Assembly (NCBI GenBank): GCA_026873275.1 | Contig: JANTUC010000008.1 | Location: forward strand, 1,178,001-1,242,000 | Reading direction: 5' to 3' | From: Pseudopithomyces maydicus | Lineage: Eukaryota; Ascomycota; Dothideomycetes; Pleosporales; Didymosphaeriaceae | DNA length: 64,000 bases | Notes under the pieces: generated by a model | Seen by the model: only the letters and a program-made list of their open reading frames with translations | What the model was told of the DNA's origin: nothing | Database searches by the model: none | Position numbers and translations under genes: made by a program | Shown: positions 30,052-42,317 of the stretch, in pieces | How the letters are laid out: each line of letters starts with the position of its first letter | Position numbering within the stretch: position 1 is the stretch's first letter

Positions 30052-32128
30052 TCAGACTGCTCCATATTCGCGGCCAGGTAAGTAGTCTCTGATTATGTCG
30101 TTGGGATCATCCTGTGGTAGCTCATCGATCAGATCTGTGGTGCGGGGTCCTGTGTATCTCCTGCAAGACCAGGTTAGCGTTCCTCTTCGGAATTATATTG
30201 ATAGGCATCGGAAAGCAATGACTTACTTGCGTGCACCTGCGTACCACCAAATCATGCTGAAGAAACCAATGAAGCCTGCCACGCAAATTGCGTAATTCAT
30301 GTTCGTAGCCGTCACCGGCCTTGTCGTGGGGAAGAACAGAATCACACTAATGAAGCACACCCACGTAACAGCGACTGCGTTGACTGGCTTGCTCCATCGT
30401 CCCATAGTGAACGGTCCTGGGTGAAACTGGACTTTGCCTTCGTACCATCTGTGCGCAACTATGACGGCGATGTAACTGATGTCCAGAGCCGGGGCAGTAA
30501 TGTTGAAGATACTGAGGATCGTCAAAGTACTTCCGATACCGATCATATTCAGGCAGCTGCAAAAGATGACGACCAGCCAAACAGAATTGATAGGCGTATC
30601 CGTGATGTTGTTGACCTTGGCCCAGAAACTGTCTCACATCAGCCTTGCGCTCACCGATCAAAACAAGGCTGCAACTTACCCCGAGAATGGGAAAGCAGCA
30701 TCACGAGCAAAAGCCCAGGCCATCCTTGAGTTCGCCAGCATTGCAGAGCAACCGGTGAAGAACTGCACAAGGATTACGAAGAACCACATGACGGTTCCTC
30801 CGGTCTTGCCGCCAGCATTCAAGAATATCTGTGCAACAGGAAGTCCGGTTGGTGTCGCCATGATCCCTTCGTAGTCTGACATGCAGAAGCAGAAAGTAAC
30901 GGTCAACATCCAGCCAACGACCCCAGAAACAAGAATGGCAGCTCTAATGGCTACGGGACCTCGAATCGCGGCGTCGTGAGTCTCTTCCGACATGCTGTGT
31001 TACCGAGGTTAATGTGGGTGATATGCAAGTCAAGCGAGGAACTCACTGAGTGGTGCCATCGTAATCTGTCATTGTCCAAGCAACCGAGAGAAATCTGCTG
31101 ATGTTAGACTTGCATCTAGAAAAAAGTTGAGAAGATCGAACCCTAGGAGGAAGGAGAAGCCTTTGCTGCCCCATCCAGAACCGTCTGTGAACTCGGTGAA
31201 GACCCATTTCGCGCTTTGTTTCTCAGGAGTAAGAACGAGAAGAGCAATGCAAATGGCGATGGATGCGAGGACTAGATTGATGTTAGCATATTTGATCATG
31301 GATGGCAAAGGGCCGTCCTCACTGTTGATGGGAGCGAACCAAAGGATGACCTTGTGAAGCCACAAAGTAGGAAACGAGCAAATAGTCCCAAACAGGCACA
31401 GGATGAGGATGGCAAGCAGTACAGTCTGTACTGCGGTGGGGGAGAATTTTGGTAGGCCACTACTGTCGTTAGGCGAGTGCATGACTGCGGTTGCGAGGAT
31501 CATCTGTGAGATTGTATATGCGAGACTGGCCACGCCGCCAGCTTGACCCAAGAAGTTGCACCATCCCACGATCCAGGCCCACGGGGCTACACGGTCTTTT
31601 GGTACAACGTGCTTGGTGACATAGTACATCCCCCCGGCGGTTGGGTATGCCGAGACCAGTTCAGCGACTGTGCGAGTGGTCAGTATGCTTTTTGCCAACA
31701 CAAAGTCGGAGACGCACCAGAACTGGCTATGCAGTATGCCATGATGCTGCCAATCATCCAGGCCCACACTGCGGTTGCTGGTCCTCCCGAGCCAACGGGG
31801 CTACCAAAAGTGGCAGGCACGGAACCCAGCACACCCAGAATGGAAATGGCATAAGAGACGGTCGACCACCTGGAAAAGTGGCGTTGGAGAACCTTTGGTC
31901 TGTCAGTGGTTTGGCATGCAGGTTCGTTTGTGGATAGCGTACCGGTGTGTAGCCGATGCGCGTGAGCAGGCGGTCGTCGTCGTCGACGATGGAGGCCATG
32001 TTGTGGGTGGTGGGAGGGTGGAGGGAGGCTTGTGCTCCCTTTGAAGACTTGGAGGCAATCGAAGGCGGTGGATGTGCTCGGGTGGGTGGCTTGCCCTCTG
32101 CGGAGTCTGTCTTGAAGTCTGAGCCCAT
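30052..32128 (-). CDS. Amino acid/choline/GABA-type permease (APC superfamily)
   Basis: Plasma-membrane transporter of the fungal amino acid-choline family that includes yeast HNM1 and UGA4. Seven exons (32128-31943, 31892-31718, 31667-31142, 31094-31047, 30994-30680, 30628-30227, 30160-30052) keep phase and give 586 residues. The hydrophilic N-terminus is about 60 residues. Family landmarks are RHFSRWSTVSYAISILG at the start of helix 1, SAYPTAGGMYYVTK, SVAWTMTDYDGTTHMSEE, NSRMAWAFARD and FNITAPALDISY. About twelve hydrophobic segments are visible. The intron at 31095-31141 has a GTTCGA donor but is required to join LLG to FLSVAW. A second in-frame ATG (MASIVDDDD, near 31999) could be the real start and would shorten the N-terminus. 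The substrate cannot be told from sequence. Confidence 0.9.
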
Positions 32129-35100
32129 GGTCACTCTCAAATTTCAGTGCACCACATGGGAGGGAGAAGGGACAGTGGCAAGCAAGAAGGTGTGGATGGC
32201 AGCGGATGTATTAAAGGGTGTGGGGCCCGGCGGAGAATGGGCGGAGAATGGGCAGAGGATTGACAGAGATGGCGTCTCAGGACGGATGCTCAATGGGGAA
32301 GGGATACGGGCAGTGAATGAAGGCGGCGAGGTCAGGATATGTATTGACGAATATTACATGTCGCCGATTGGCACCCTGAACGGTTTGGCCCAACAGAGCC
32401 AACAAGAACGAGCAGGGACCGGCAGGGCAGCAAGCAGCAGAATGGCAACAGCACTCACCCAGGGACGAGGGCTCTAGGGCATGATGACGGGCGCAGACGA
32501 GCAGCTAGCGGATGGAACATGCAGAGGGACAGGGACAGCTGTGGGGGGCCGTAGGCCGGGTTAGAGCCTGCAGCAGAGGCGGCGGACTGGCAGAGAAGAG
32601 CAGTGGAAGAGATGCTACATGGAGTACGGACGCGGTACTGTCATTTGCGGGACTAGCCTAGCACGGTTGCAGTGTGTGCTCCAGGGCGATGCCAAGGAGG
32701 AGCGCCCAAACAGCCGCCGGCGGGCGCGCCATGCAGGCGGGCCGACTGCCTGCGAGGAGGACAGGACTGCGCTGCGACGAGGCGACGAGGCGAGGACGAT
32801 GACACGACGGGGACGACGTGCGCGGGTGCGTGTGCCGCTGCAGGAGAGCCGGCCGCGGCAGCCCCCAGCAGCCCACAGCAGCCATGTACTTAGTTACGGG
32901 AGGGTGGGTAGGCAGGAAGGCAGGAAGGCAGGAGGGTACCTAGGTAGGTGCTGGGTGCTAGGTGCTAGGTGCTAGGTGCTAGGTGCTAGGTAGGCACAGG
33001 GAAACGCTGCACCGCGCGCGACACAACGAGGACGAGGACGAGGACGACGACGACGACGACGACGAGCCCGAGACGCCCCCAGGCGCTGCTCGATGCCGCG
33101 CGCGAAATTTGCGCCTCTACGTGCCGCGGTGCATCAGCGCAATGACGCAGCCCGTCGCGTCGTCCAGCGCCGCGACTCAGCAGCGTCGTGCTGTGTCGTG
33201 GCCTGCTGGCCCTGCTGGCCGCCCGAGTCCTTGCGGCCGCCAGGCGGTGAGCCCCCCGATCTAGCCGTCGAGGCAGCCCGCTGCGAACGCATGAGGTCAT
33301 GGCCACACCTGCAAAAAACGCTGCTGCAGGTACCTCCAGCAAGTACAGGTACATACTGCACACCTAGGTACGGTAGTCTACATGCGCCCAGCGCGGACTG
33401 GCCTCCGTCGCCTGCTCAACACCAATCTCCCTTCCACACCCCGCCCCGCTACACAGCGCTTGCCACCGGCCACCTGCCGTCTGCGAATTTTTTTCTCTCC
33501 TTGCCTCGCCGTGCTGTCGGATCGTGTCGACGGATATCACGCACCGAACTGGGCCTAGCGCCCCAACCGTAGTGTCGTGAATGTGAACGAGCTCTCCTCC
33601 TCGAGGGCGGCTCCTCCGGCTGGAGCAACGCCTCTTCCGGCACACTGGCAGCATCCTGCAGTACCTGGCAGCCTGGAATATGCAGGGCAATTGCATTCCA
33701 ACACCTCTCCTCCACATTTTACTTATATTTGGACCACGTTGTTTCGCCCGTCTCTAGGTAGAACCAACATCGGACCCAACCGTGGACCCATCTCACCTGC
33801 CCAACTCTGCACGTGGTCTTCGTACTTGCCTGTTCAGGGATGCCCACAACAGCAACAACAACAGCAACTCCACCACCACCACACCACTACCGCCGCCACA
33901 TCGTTTCTGCTCTCGCGAGCCACTGGCCGACATCTTCACTTGGCCGCCCCTCCGCGACTGCTGACCCACTTCTTCGAATGAGACACCCCCTTTCCCCCTC
34001 TTCTCAGCCTTGACCTGCATGCCACCGTTGGACGTCTGCAACATGCAGCAAAAGGACGCTCGGTCCAACACGTCCACCGTCAATCATCAATCGTGAAACC
34101 TCCATCCGCGCAGGCACAGCCGAGCCGTGACGGGCCTAGTTATATCCGCGACAGGCAACTGACCATCACTTCAGCCTCGGAAAATATTTCGAACCATTGA
34201 ATTCTGCCCACCGCCCCTGTTGGCCGCGCATCCCTGTCCATCAACGGCCCGGGAAAACTTCTGGAAGTTTTTTGGCTCCTTCGTTTGCCTTAAAGCGGGG
34301 CAAAGAAACGAATCTATCGATACGCCATGCCACATCGCACCATCGCTGGTCAGAGAGCTGGTACTTGCTCTCATCTTCTCTCACATCCGAATCTCCTGCT
34401 CCGCTCTCTAGTCCGTCTATCAACCGTCGCTAACACGCAGCCCCGCTCTCAGCCTCAGACATGTCACTGAGTTTCAACGTGCATGTGGCTTTCGGATCAC
34501 GGCTCTGGGATTAGGACCGGCATGTCGTTCTGCAGCCAGATCGGTCGCCGTAGGGCTGGCTCAAGGATCTGTCTTACGTACGTTGATGGCTTCTCCATTT
34601 GGTGACGCTCTAACGAAATCAACCGCTGCCGTCTGGGTGTCTGGGCTTCAAATCTTTGCCCAAGAGCTGTGAGCTACTGGCCCACTGCGTTCGGTTTTTC
34701 TTTCATCTGGGCCGAGCCGAGCGCAGACGGGTAGAGCAACGCATACTGTGAAATTTGCGCGTTTGACATCTCTTGTAACAGCTACAGGGATGCGCGTGAC
34801 CTTTATGGATCGGTGTAACATTCCACCAGACTAGATCCCCGTACGATGCACGCTGTTACAGTAAGACGACATTTCAGCATACGACAGCAAATACGGCGTT
34901 TGCGATCACACGGATATAAGCGACTACACTGCTTCTCCATTGATGCGAAGCGATCATTCTGTAGGACCGAGTCCAACCTTTTGTTTGGGCCTGCAAAGAG
35001 ATCATCTCCAGGGATTTGTACGCCTGAAGTAGCATCAGTGACCGGAGCTAAACCCGTTCGCGACTGTTCTATCACTCTCCTTTGCCCAGAAAGCCGAGAC

Positions 35101-35992
35101 TGATATGACTAGCTAGCTCCCTAAGAAGTCGAGAGCAACCTCAGGCTAGTATCAACACGGCACCCACAAGAACAGTGACATCACAAGAGCGGTATAACCA
35201 CATACGTACAGAACAGTCATCGGGATTCCCTAGTCACTTGATGACTAACCTGCTCATGTTCTCTTATCTGAGCCGAACCTGTCATACATCTACCAAAGCG
35301 GTGAGGCCAAAGCGGTGAGGCCATATATATACTTTGGGCAACGATAGCCACACGCGATCTAATTAATCTAGAGAGAAGTCATACAGTCTACTAGCAGACC
35401 GTTCAAAGCATTCATGACTGCTGACATATCGTTCGTCTAACAACAAAATCATGTATACCATGCAACGATTTTCCATCTTGTCTGATCACGGTCATGCAAC
35501 CGAGCTTTACCGACTCATCACCAGCTAGGAGGTGAAATGTAGTCTACCAGCTTCGGGGAGAAAAATAGCATCTATTCTCGGGATGGATCCCTGTATGACT
35601 ATTGATTTTTTTTTGGTGGATTGTTTTCCTCATGTTGCAAAATGCAAGACATGGTCCTTCTATTGTTAGAGACGGAAATGGATCAGGGGAAATCCAGGCA
35701 AAATGAACACGATAGACAGCACATTGTTAAGATCCAGAAGAGGAAACTCGTGTCACCGGTTCCACATAATTTCTGGTGATCTTGCTGTGTCTCATTCATT
35801 CGTTATAGCTGGGGGAATCAATCGCCGATATCACTTCGCCTCGTCAGATGGCCTGGCCGCAGTATTATACTCCACCAAAAAAAAAAAAAGAAATGCTAAT
35901 TGCTCGTCCTCCAATACCCACCCGTAGAGATGAGAAGCAAGTGCATACACCGTCTCGACAACCGCTGCTGTCTCCATGCCGCCCGACAACAC
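32129..35992. other. Long region without recognised genes (about 3.9 kb)
   Basis: Lies between the permease start and the VID27 stop. 32500-33300 is GC-rich with several tandem repeats and CTAGGTA palindromes. 33360-34440 is pyrimidine-rich on the plus strand, like a long fungal promoter or leader. 34450-35990 is AT-richer. Open frames such as the poly-Gln one at 33577-33981 look spurious. No conserved protein was recognised. Confidence 0.5.
32905..33066. repeat. Cluster of short tandem repeats
   Basis: GGCAGGAA-type repeats near 32909-32935 are followed by five exact copies of GGTGCTA (32954-32988) and then GAGGAC/GAC repeats (33027-33066). A TACCTAGGTA palindrome lies at 32937-32946. All are upstream of the permease gene. 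Confidence 0.85.
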
Positions 35993-38506
35993 TCAATACG
36001 GACTGTCCACGATGTCGTTCCTCCCGAGATAACTGCCCCGCTGCTTCCTCGGTGTTCCGAACCTCGTCGCCATCGCAATGCTCTCTCGCGTAGGCTTCTG
36101 CAGCGCCCGCTTAGCCACCATGTCGACCTCGTTGGGCAGTGCTACAATAATGCCCTTATCGCTACCAAACTTGAAGTTGTCTGCCTTGACTTCCTCTGAG
36201 TACCGCTTGATGCTATACGGATCACGGCGATTTGCGAGTACTTTCTTCAGGCTCCAGGTGACGATAAATGGCCCCGTCGCAGTGATGACAGTAGTCTCCT
36301 CGGAATCGATGCCGGTATTGAAGCGCGCAGGTGTAAAGGATATTGGAGCACGTGTTTCGTGTTGGAATTGGGCGACATGGGCAGGTGTTAGAGCTAGGCG
36401 GCGCGGTTTGGGCTTCTCATCTTTGGCAAAAGCTTTTTCGAACCCAAGTTTGCCGTCGTTCTTGCCTCCTTTTTGGAGGGCATCAATGAGAAGGAGATAC
36501 GTGCGCGTGGTAGCCAAGACCCAGCGGCCGTCCGCTGAGACATCCATGCCAATGATTGGGTCTCCGAGCGCAGGTATCAAGGTCTTTGCATTGATACCTA
36601 AACGATCGTACAGGCGAATGTCGCCTTTCTCGGATGCTACGGCGATATGCCCCTTTTCGGTTGTTGCGGCGGCGGAGAAAGCATTCTTGGTGGTGTACTG
36701 CTTGTATTGATCGTCAACAAGCTTGTGTCCTGCTAGACGAGGGTCGATACGGTATAGAGCGTTTCCGGATAGACCAAGGAAGGTTTGCTCGCCGCTCATC
36801 TGCGCAAATTTCTTTTTCTCGTTAGCCAAATGACTGCTTTCAGTTCAAGGGACGGCACTTACGTTTTCCGGTGCAAACACCTTGACGGGGATATCGTCGT
36901 GAACATTCCACTCGTCTACAACCGTCCCAGTCTCTAGGTCCATGCGGAACAGTGAATTGGGGTCGTCTCGATTCTGTAGAATCATGTTTTGATCTTGCTG
37001 GTGCAACATCACCTTGTTTGGACTGAAGTTCTTGCCCTTGGGTGTCTTGATATTGGAGATGGTTGTGGACCACGACAGTGAGTTGTCTGGGTTGTGTTTG
37101 AACACACCGATCTTATTACCGCGAACAACGAACGAGCGGTCATGCTTGTAACCGACGGCGAGTTGAGAATTGACGTTGCCATCCTTAGGACCGGTTTCGA
37201 CATCATCTTCAGACTCGTCCTCATCATAGTGTTCGCTACGCTGGCCATCGTCGGCATCTTCGAAATCGTCTTCCTCCTCCTCTTCCTCCTCGGGCACATC
37301 CTCCATAGTGAGGTCATTGAAGGCATCGAGCACATAATCTCGGTCTGCGTCATTGACCTTGCCCCATTTTGCCTGGTTGAGGTGCTCCCACAAAGCTTGC
37401 ATGACGCCATGCTGGAAGTTTTCTAGTTCTTCCTGCTCAGCAAAGCGCAAAAGCCACGAGAATGCCGACCCATCTTCCATGTAATGGTTGAAAATGAACG
37501 ACTTGAACTCGAAATTGAAGACGGGATTGATGTCGTCGACAATGGGCTGTCCCAACCACTCGCGCTCTTCACCAACGACGTGCAGCCAATATTCCCAGTT
37601 GCCGGTTTCGGTGACGGTGGCATGCACTTTGGCATCCTGCTGGACAAAAGTGCCGGATTGGAAATCGAACAGATGAAGCTCAGCAACGGCATCTACAAGC
37701 GTTCCCACGGCGTCCGGCTGGGCGGCAGCGGGTGGTGCTGCCGTCGGCTCTTCTTCCTTGGGCACGGCGCCTTTACCGGCTGCCTTCTTCGCCATGTTTT
37801 CCTGGGTGGTGTTGGGGAAGAGCTCGGCGGCTGTGGGCGCTTCGAGAAGCTGAGGTGTTTTGTTGCTGGTGGGGCTGGCAACGGGGCTTGCGTCTGGAAT
37901 GGGCTCTTCGTAATAGGCGAGAGCTTCCAAGTCTTCCTCGGTGGCCGTCTCGTGGCTGCGGCGGTACTTGCGTTCGTACTGGCACTCGAGGGCGGTGCGC
38001 TCGAACAGCAGAGCAGTCTCTGGCTTGACCGATGCGTCGCACACAAACTCCCACAGGTCGTCGATGTCGCCGCTGAGATCTCTCCACGCGAAGATGTTCT
38101 CGCCGGTGGATCGCACGTCGGTGCGGAACTGCAGGCTCTCGTCGAGCAGAAAAGTCTTCTCGTCCTTGTCGCTGCCAAGCGCGTCGACGGCGTCGCCCTG
38201 GCCCTCCTCAAGCAGGTCCTCCTCGCCCTCCTCGTATGCGCGTTGGACGACGAGCTGGTACTGGAACTCCTGGCCGGTGCGGCGGATGGTGGCGGCGGCG
38301 TCCTTGAAGATGAGCTCCGAGTAGCCCTTGACGGAGCGCGGGCGGACGAGGTAAAGCTGGCCCTGCGAGATCTCTACGAGGGACTCCTTGGATGTGTCGC
38401 CAAAGACAATCTTACTGACTGGGCACAGAGAGACGTGTTAGTGGCGTGGTGCTGCTGTTATGGCGGGGGCGGGGCAAACAAACATACGGTTTCGGAGCAT
38501 AAACAT
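35993..38506 (-). CDS. VID27: VID27 family protein
   Basis: Cytoplasmic protein of the VID27 family, linked in yeast to vacuole import and degradation of fructose-1,6-bisphosphatase; the exact biochemical role is not settled. Three exons (38506-38488, 38418-36863, 36799-35993) give 793 residues, normal for the family. The first exon encodes only MFMLRN plus one base and joins LSKIVFGDTSKES. The N-terminal part carries LYLVRPRSVKGYSELIFKDA, a PH-like region. A middle acidic stretch (Glu/Asp runs around residues 400-430) follows. The C-terminal half is WD40-like, with VGYKHDRSFVVRGNKIGVF, QTFLGLSGNALYRIDPR, GHIAVASEKGDIRLYDRLG and GPFIVTWSLKKV. The last exon begins at an ATG, but continuity of the beta-propeller and phase 0 show it is internal. 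Confidence 0.94.
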
Positions 38507-38814
38507 GGCGGGCTGAGCTGCCTGGAGCGCGGCAAGTGGGGAGAGACGGGGACGCTCGCAAGGGAACCTTATTTAAGCTCTGCGCGGCTTGGGCGGTCCA
38601 TACGAGTTGAAGCCTGCAAGGCAACAGATAACTTGAAAGCACTTTCTGTTTGGGTTGCGTCAGTCTCGCTTGACTCCACTTGCCACCCGCTGTGGCGCAT
38701 GGCCTTCACCATCACCCAATGTAGTGGCTAACACAAGCTCATTCTCTACCTAGTCTCATACACGCCCCGCGCGGTAGTCTACACTATGCCGCGGACCCAC
38801 GGCAAACAAAACAT
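38507..38814. other. Short intergenic spacer
   Basis: VID27 promoter and 3' flank of the AP-1 beta gene. No other feature seen. Confidence 0.5.
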
Positions 38815-41344
38815 CTAGAACAGATCCAGCAGCTCCTGGTTGCTCTTCGGTGCAGCCTGTCCACCCTGCTGCTGCTGTGGGGGCGGGGGCTGGCTGCTCC
38901 CTGATAGATCCATGCTCGCAAACCCGTTCATCATGTCGTTGCCGGCAGGCGCACCGCCTCCGCCACCGTCCCCGAAAAGCCCAAGAAGATCGTCCATGGT
39001 AGATGCAGGTGCACCACCTCCTGTTGCAGGCGAGGCCACGCGTTGTGGTGTGCCCGCCAGACCCTCCAGCCCCGACTCGCCCGATACCGGCTGCTTTTGT
39101 AACGACGCAGGGGCGGAGCCATCAAAATCGATGTCGAGTAAGTTCTCGATGTTCGATTGAGGTGGCACCTGGCCTCCAGAAGCCGCTGCTGCGACCGCAT
39201 CGGCAGCAATCGGGTTTTCTCGTGCATTCTCTTGCTGTTCCCTGAGGTGTGCATGTCAGTATGGACAATTGTTGTGACCTGAAAAGTACTTACTCGATAG
39301 CGGCCCTCTGCATGGCTTCTGCGCCGAACCTTCCCTGGCCGAGAAAGGCCTCCGGTGGTTTGTGATACACCGAGGCGAGGGTCGAGAGTTCTGCGAGTAA
39401 CTGCTCGAGCAGTTGCGAAGGCATCGACTTTATGGTGCTGGTGATGGCAGGCTTGTCGGACAGGACGATGTTCTGCGAACCATCAGCGATTTCTTCCGGA
39501 AGCGAGGCAGCTACTTGCTTACCTTGGCAACTTGAGGGTCGCTAGACAACAATCGCCAATATACGTATGCTCGATCGCGAATGTCGGGGTTGTCATTCTC
39601 TGCCGTTGCTGCCTGTAAAACCTTTTGCACCAAACCCTGAGATTGATCGGGCTTCTTCAGGAACAGCTTGACTACCGCTGTAAGGATCTGGAGTTGAACC
39701 TGCGTTGTTTACGATCAGCCACAGTTCCCGCCACAGATGACCACACATACCTGTGTGAATTCCTCTCCAAATGTATCGACGAAGCCAGTGAGTATCTCGC
39801 CAGCATTGTTGATCTTCTCCGCATACTCTCCCACTATCCATATAAGAGACGCTCGGGCATTCGGCTCGTCCAACTCATCGATGCATTGACAGAGGGTGGG
39901 AATGATGCCCTCGTAGCCAGGATATTTGCGGAAAATGTCTTTAATCACAACAATCGCTTCTTGGACAACATAGTTGACCTTTGTGTTGATTAGATCCATG
40001 AGAGTGTTCACACATTTTTCGCTCGCGCTTTCGATTTTGATAGCCACTTGACCGATGGCCTTGACTGCGCGTCGCACAAAATCCATATCGACTTCCATGG
40101 CGTACTCTTTCAATTCGGCAAGTAGCTGGTCGACGTTTTTGTCGTTCGCTATTCGCACCATGATATCGAGTTTCTGCAGTTTTAGATAGGGCGGGTCATT
40201 GTACTTGCAGAAGAAAACGCGCATCTCCTTGCTCAGGATATCGGGTTGCTTTTGCAAGATTAAATCGATATTTCTAAGCGCAACGTACTGTACTTCGGGT
40301 GCGGATGAAATAAGCGTGACAAGGGGCGGCGCCATTTTCTTGGTGTAAGACTGTTTGAGCTCCGGAGATATATGTGTCATGTGGAGAAAGACAACCTTTA
40401 CAGCGGCAAGCACGACGCTTGGATTGACATGCTGGAACTGAGGTGATACCCGCTCACAAATATGCTCTGCTTCTTTTATATCTTGGGCCTTGTAGTCTGC
40501 TAGGGTGGTCAAGATGGTGACACGACCCCACTCCGTGCATTCATTGAGTGCCATCAGCATCTTCTTGAGTGTCGGGGCCGTTATGGTGAAGGCCTTGGTT
40601 TCAGGGTTTGTTTCATCAATTTCAACCAATGCTGTTACCGAGTTCGCAACCACCATTGGGTTGGGATCGCCGACCATCTCCTGGAGCTGTTCGATGAATC
40701 CGTTTTCGATACACATGGAGGGGTTCAGATCGAATAGCTTTGCGACGCAGAGGGCTGCTGTCTTGCGAACATAAGGCGACTCGTCTCTCAAAGTTTTCCG
40801 CAATGGCTCTTCCATGTAATCAACCATCTTGTCCACCCTGATACAACCCATTGTCCTTATAGCGAGCGCGCGAACTAGTGGGTTGGGATCCTCCGAGTCT
40901 TGAACGAAGGTGTTCACGGCGAGAATACAAAGGTCAGGGTGCGATTTGGCATAATTCCTAGGCTAAATGTAAGCGCACCGAGCTTTTGCAGTGAGTCCAG
41001 TCCTTACATGAGATACAGATACACCAGCTTCTTCTGATCAAGATCTGCAGTTGCGATGTTCTTTAGAACGTCGGGAAACAGCGCAGACACATCCTTGCCC
41101 AAAGTCATGGACATGATGGTCTTCTGGATGGCTTCCTTCCTATCGTATGCTCAGTATATCTACAGACAATCAGGATCAAGTGTGCGAACCGCTCGTATGC
41201 ATATTGAGACCTAGGGGCAGCAGTTAGCGTGAATGCGCTGCAACAAGCAAGCCCAAGATGGCCCTTACACCAAGCCAGCCCTCAGTTCGAATGTTTCCCC
41301 TTTCTCGGCACAGCAAAAGCGCCTTTTATTCTGTTGACCGCCAT
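38815..41344 (-). CDS. APL2: AP-1 complex beta subunit (one-base frame break in exon 1)
   Basis: Large adaptin of the clathrin adaptor AP-1 at the trans-Golgi and endosomes. Seven exons: 41344-41269, 41210-41190, 41139-41008, 40957-39751, 39699-39523, 39472-39294, 39241-38815. Exon 1 starts MAVNRIKGAFAVPRKG, and the expected continuation ETFELRAGLV is one base out of frame. One extra G in the G4 run at 41297-41300 (minus strand) would restore it. All later joins keep phase, giving about 739 residues once restored. The trunk is an alpha-solenoid with GKDVSALFPDVLKNIATADL, KKLVYLYLMNYAKSHPD, GCIRVDKMVDYMEEPLRKTL and ECTEWGRVTILTTLADY. The C-terminal hinge is Gly/Ala/Pro/Gln-rich and holds clathrin-box-like LLDIDF and LLDLF motifs. 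The ear domain is absent, as in many fungal beta-1 adaptins. Confidence 0.9.
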
Positions 41345-41672
41345 CGCTCTACTTCAGAGATACAGGCCACGACCACGGCCGGGCCCCTCACCCGCCGTTT
41401 AGGTTCGGTAGTTGGCGGTGTTGTGTTGCAGAGATGGCGGGAGCGAGGGTGTGGAATTTTTGCGCCACGTGTGGTCGGTATGAGATGGTGTATGTATGGA
41501 AGCGGTGTTGGCGTTGCGAGTTGAATTATTGAGGCTCGAATCGGTGAGCCTGCAGCTCCGTCCAAAGCGACTGCCACATTGACGATGGCGGAGGCCCGTG
41601 CGCTGCATCCAGCCTCACCCTTGACGAGTGCATGTTGTGCTCTGACCAAACTCAAGACACCCAGTAGAGAAC

Positions 41673-41899
41673 ATGGTAAGCCGCAATATTTTGTGAGAAT
41701 ACAAGAGTCTAGGTTAAGCTAAGCTTCAAAAGCCATCCAACCTTCCAAATTTACGGCGCCTGTTTGTGGAGGCTCGTACCGAGGCCGAAGAAAGCTCATA
41801 CTCCAGGAATGCGGTGAGTGCATGTTTTGCAGACGAACTATACTGATCTGACAGACCAGCTTTAGTTCTATAATCTTGTCATATTCATGTCCTCCGTAG
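41673..41899 (+). CDS. Possible very small three-exon gene
   Basis: ATG at 41673 is followed at once by a GTAAGC donor. The acceptor at 41732 opens an 81-nt exon (PSNLPNLRRLFVEARTEAEE...) ending at a GTGAGT donor. A 41-nt intron with CTGAC near its end leads to a last exon stopping at 41899. Phase is kept and the product would be 42 residues. The splice signals are good but no family was recognised. It is divergent from the AP-1 beta gene. It could be part of a longer small mitochondrial-type gene or coincidental. Confidence 0.28.
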
Positions 41900-42317
41900 C
41901 AGCGTTCGGCTTAATTGCTCAACGCATGTCATCAGGCAAGGCAATTGGATCGTGAATGCTTAGAGTATTGCTTGAGCAGTGGTGGGGCCTGAAGCGGGAT
42001 TGGAATTACGCCGTCTCGTTTATGAATTTCCGCAGATATCACGCTGGGAGCGATACTTCTCAGTCGCCACGGAAATCTATCAAGTGTAAAGCAAATGGAT
42101 AAACGGTCCAACAGTGTCATGATGAATTATTGAAGGCTAAAGACACAGCCGAAGTAATTGCATTATGGGTATCCAGGCGAAATTGCAAGTACTACTTATA
42201 TGGAAGCTAGGGCCGTGAATCTTTGTTAACTGCATACAAGATCACGACAACTGGCAAGGCAGCATCTCAATATCGCACATGTGTGCGGTTTCGAGAATAG
42301 TGACACATTCTTGTCCA
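41900..42317. other. Intergenic, no gene seen
   Basis: Spacer between the possible small gene and the histone-chaperone-like gene. No recognisable feature. Confidence 0.5.

Noticed and set aside
33577..33981. Plus-strand frame with a Gln/His run
   Set aside because: The run comes from a CAA/CAC repeat; the rest is Pro/Ser-rich low complexity and adjacent frames are open too.
37484..38731. 415-codon plus-strand frame
   Set aside because: Antisense shadow of VID27 exon 2; composition is explained by complementary codons and no domain is visible.
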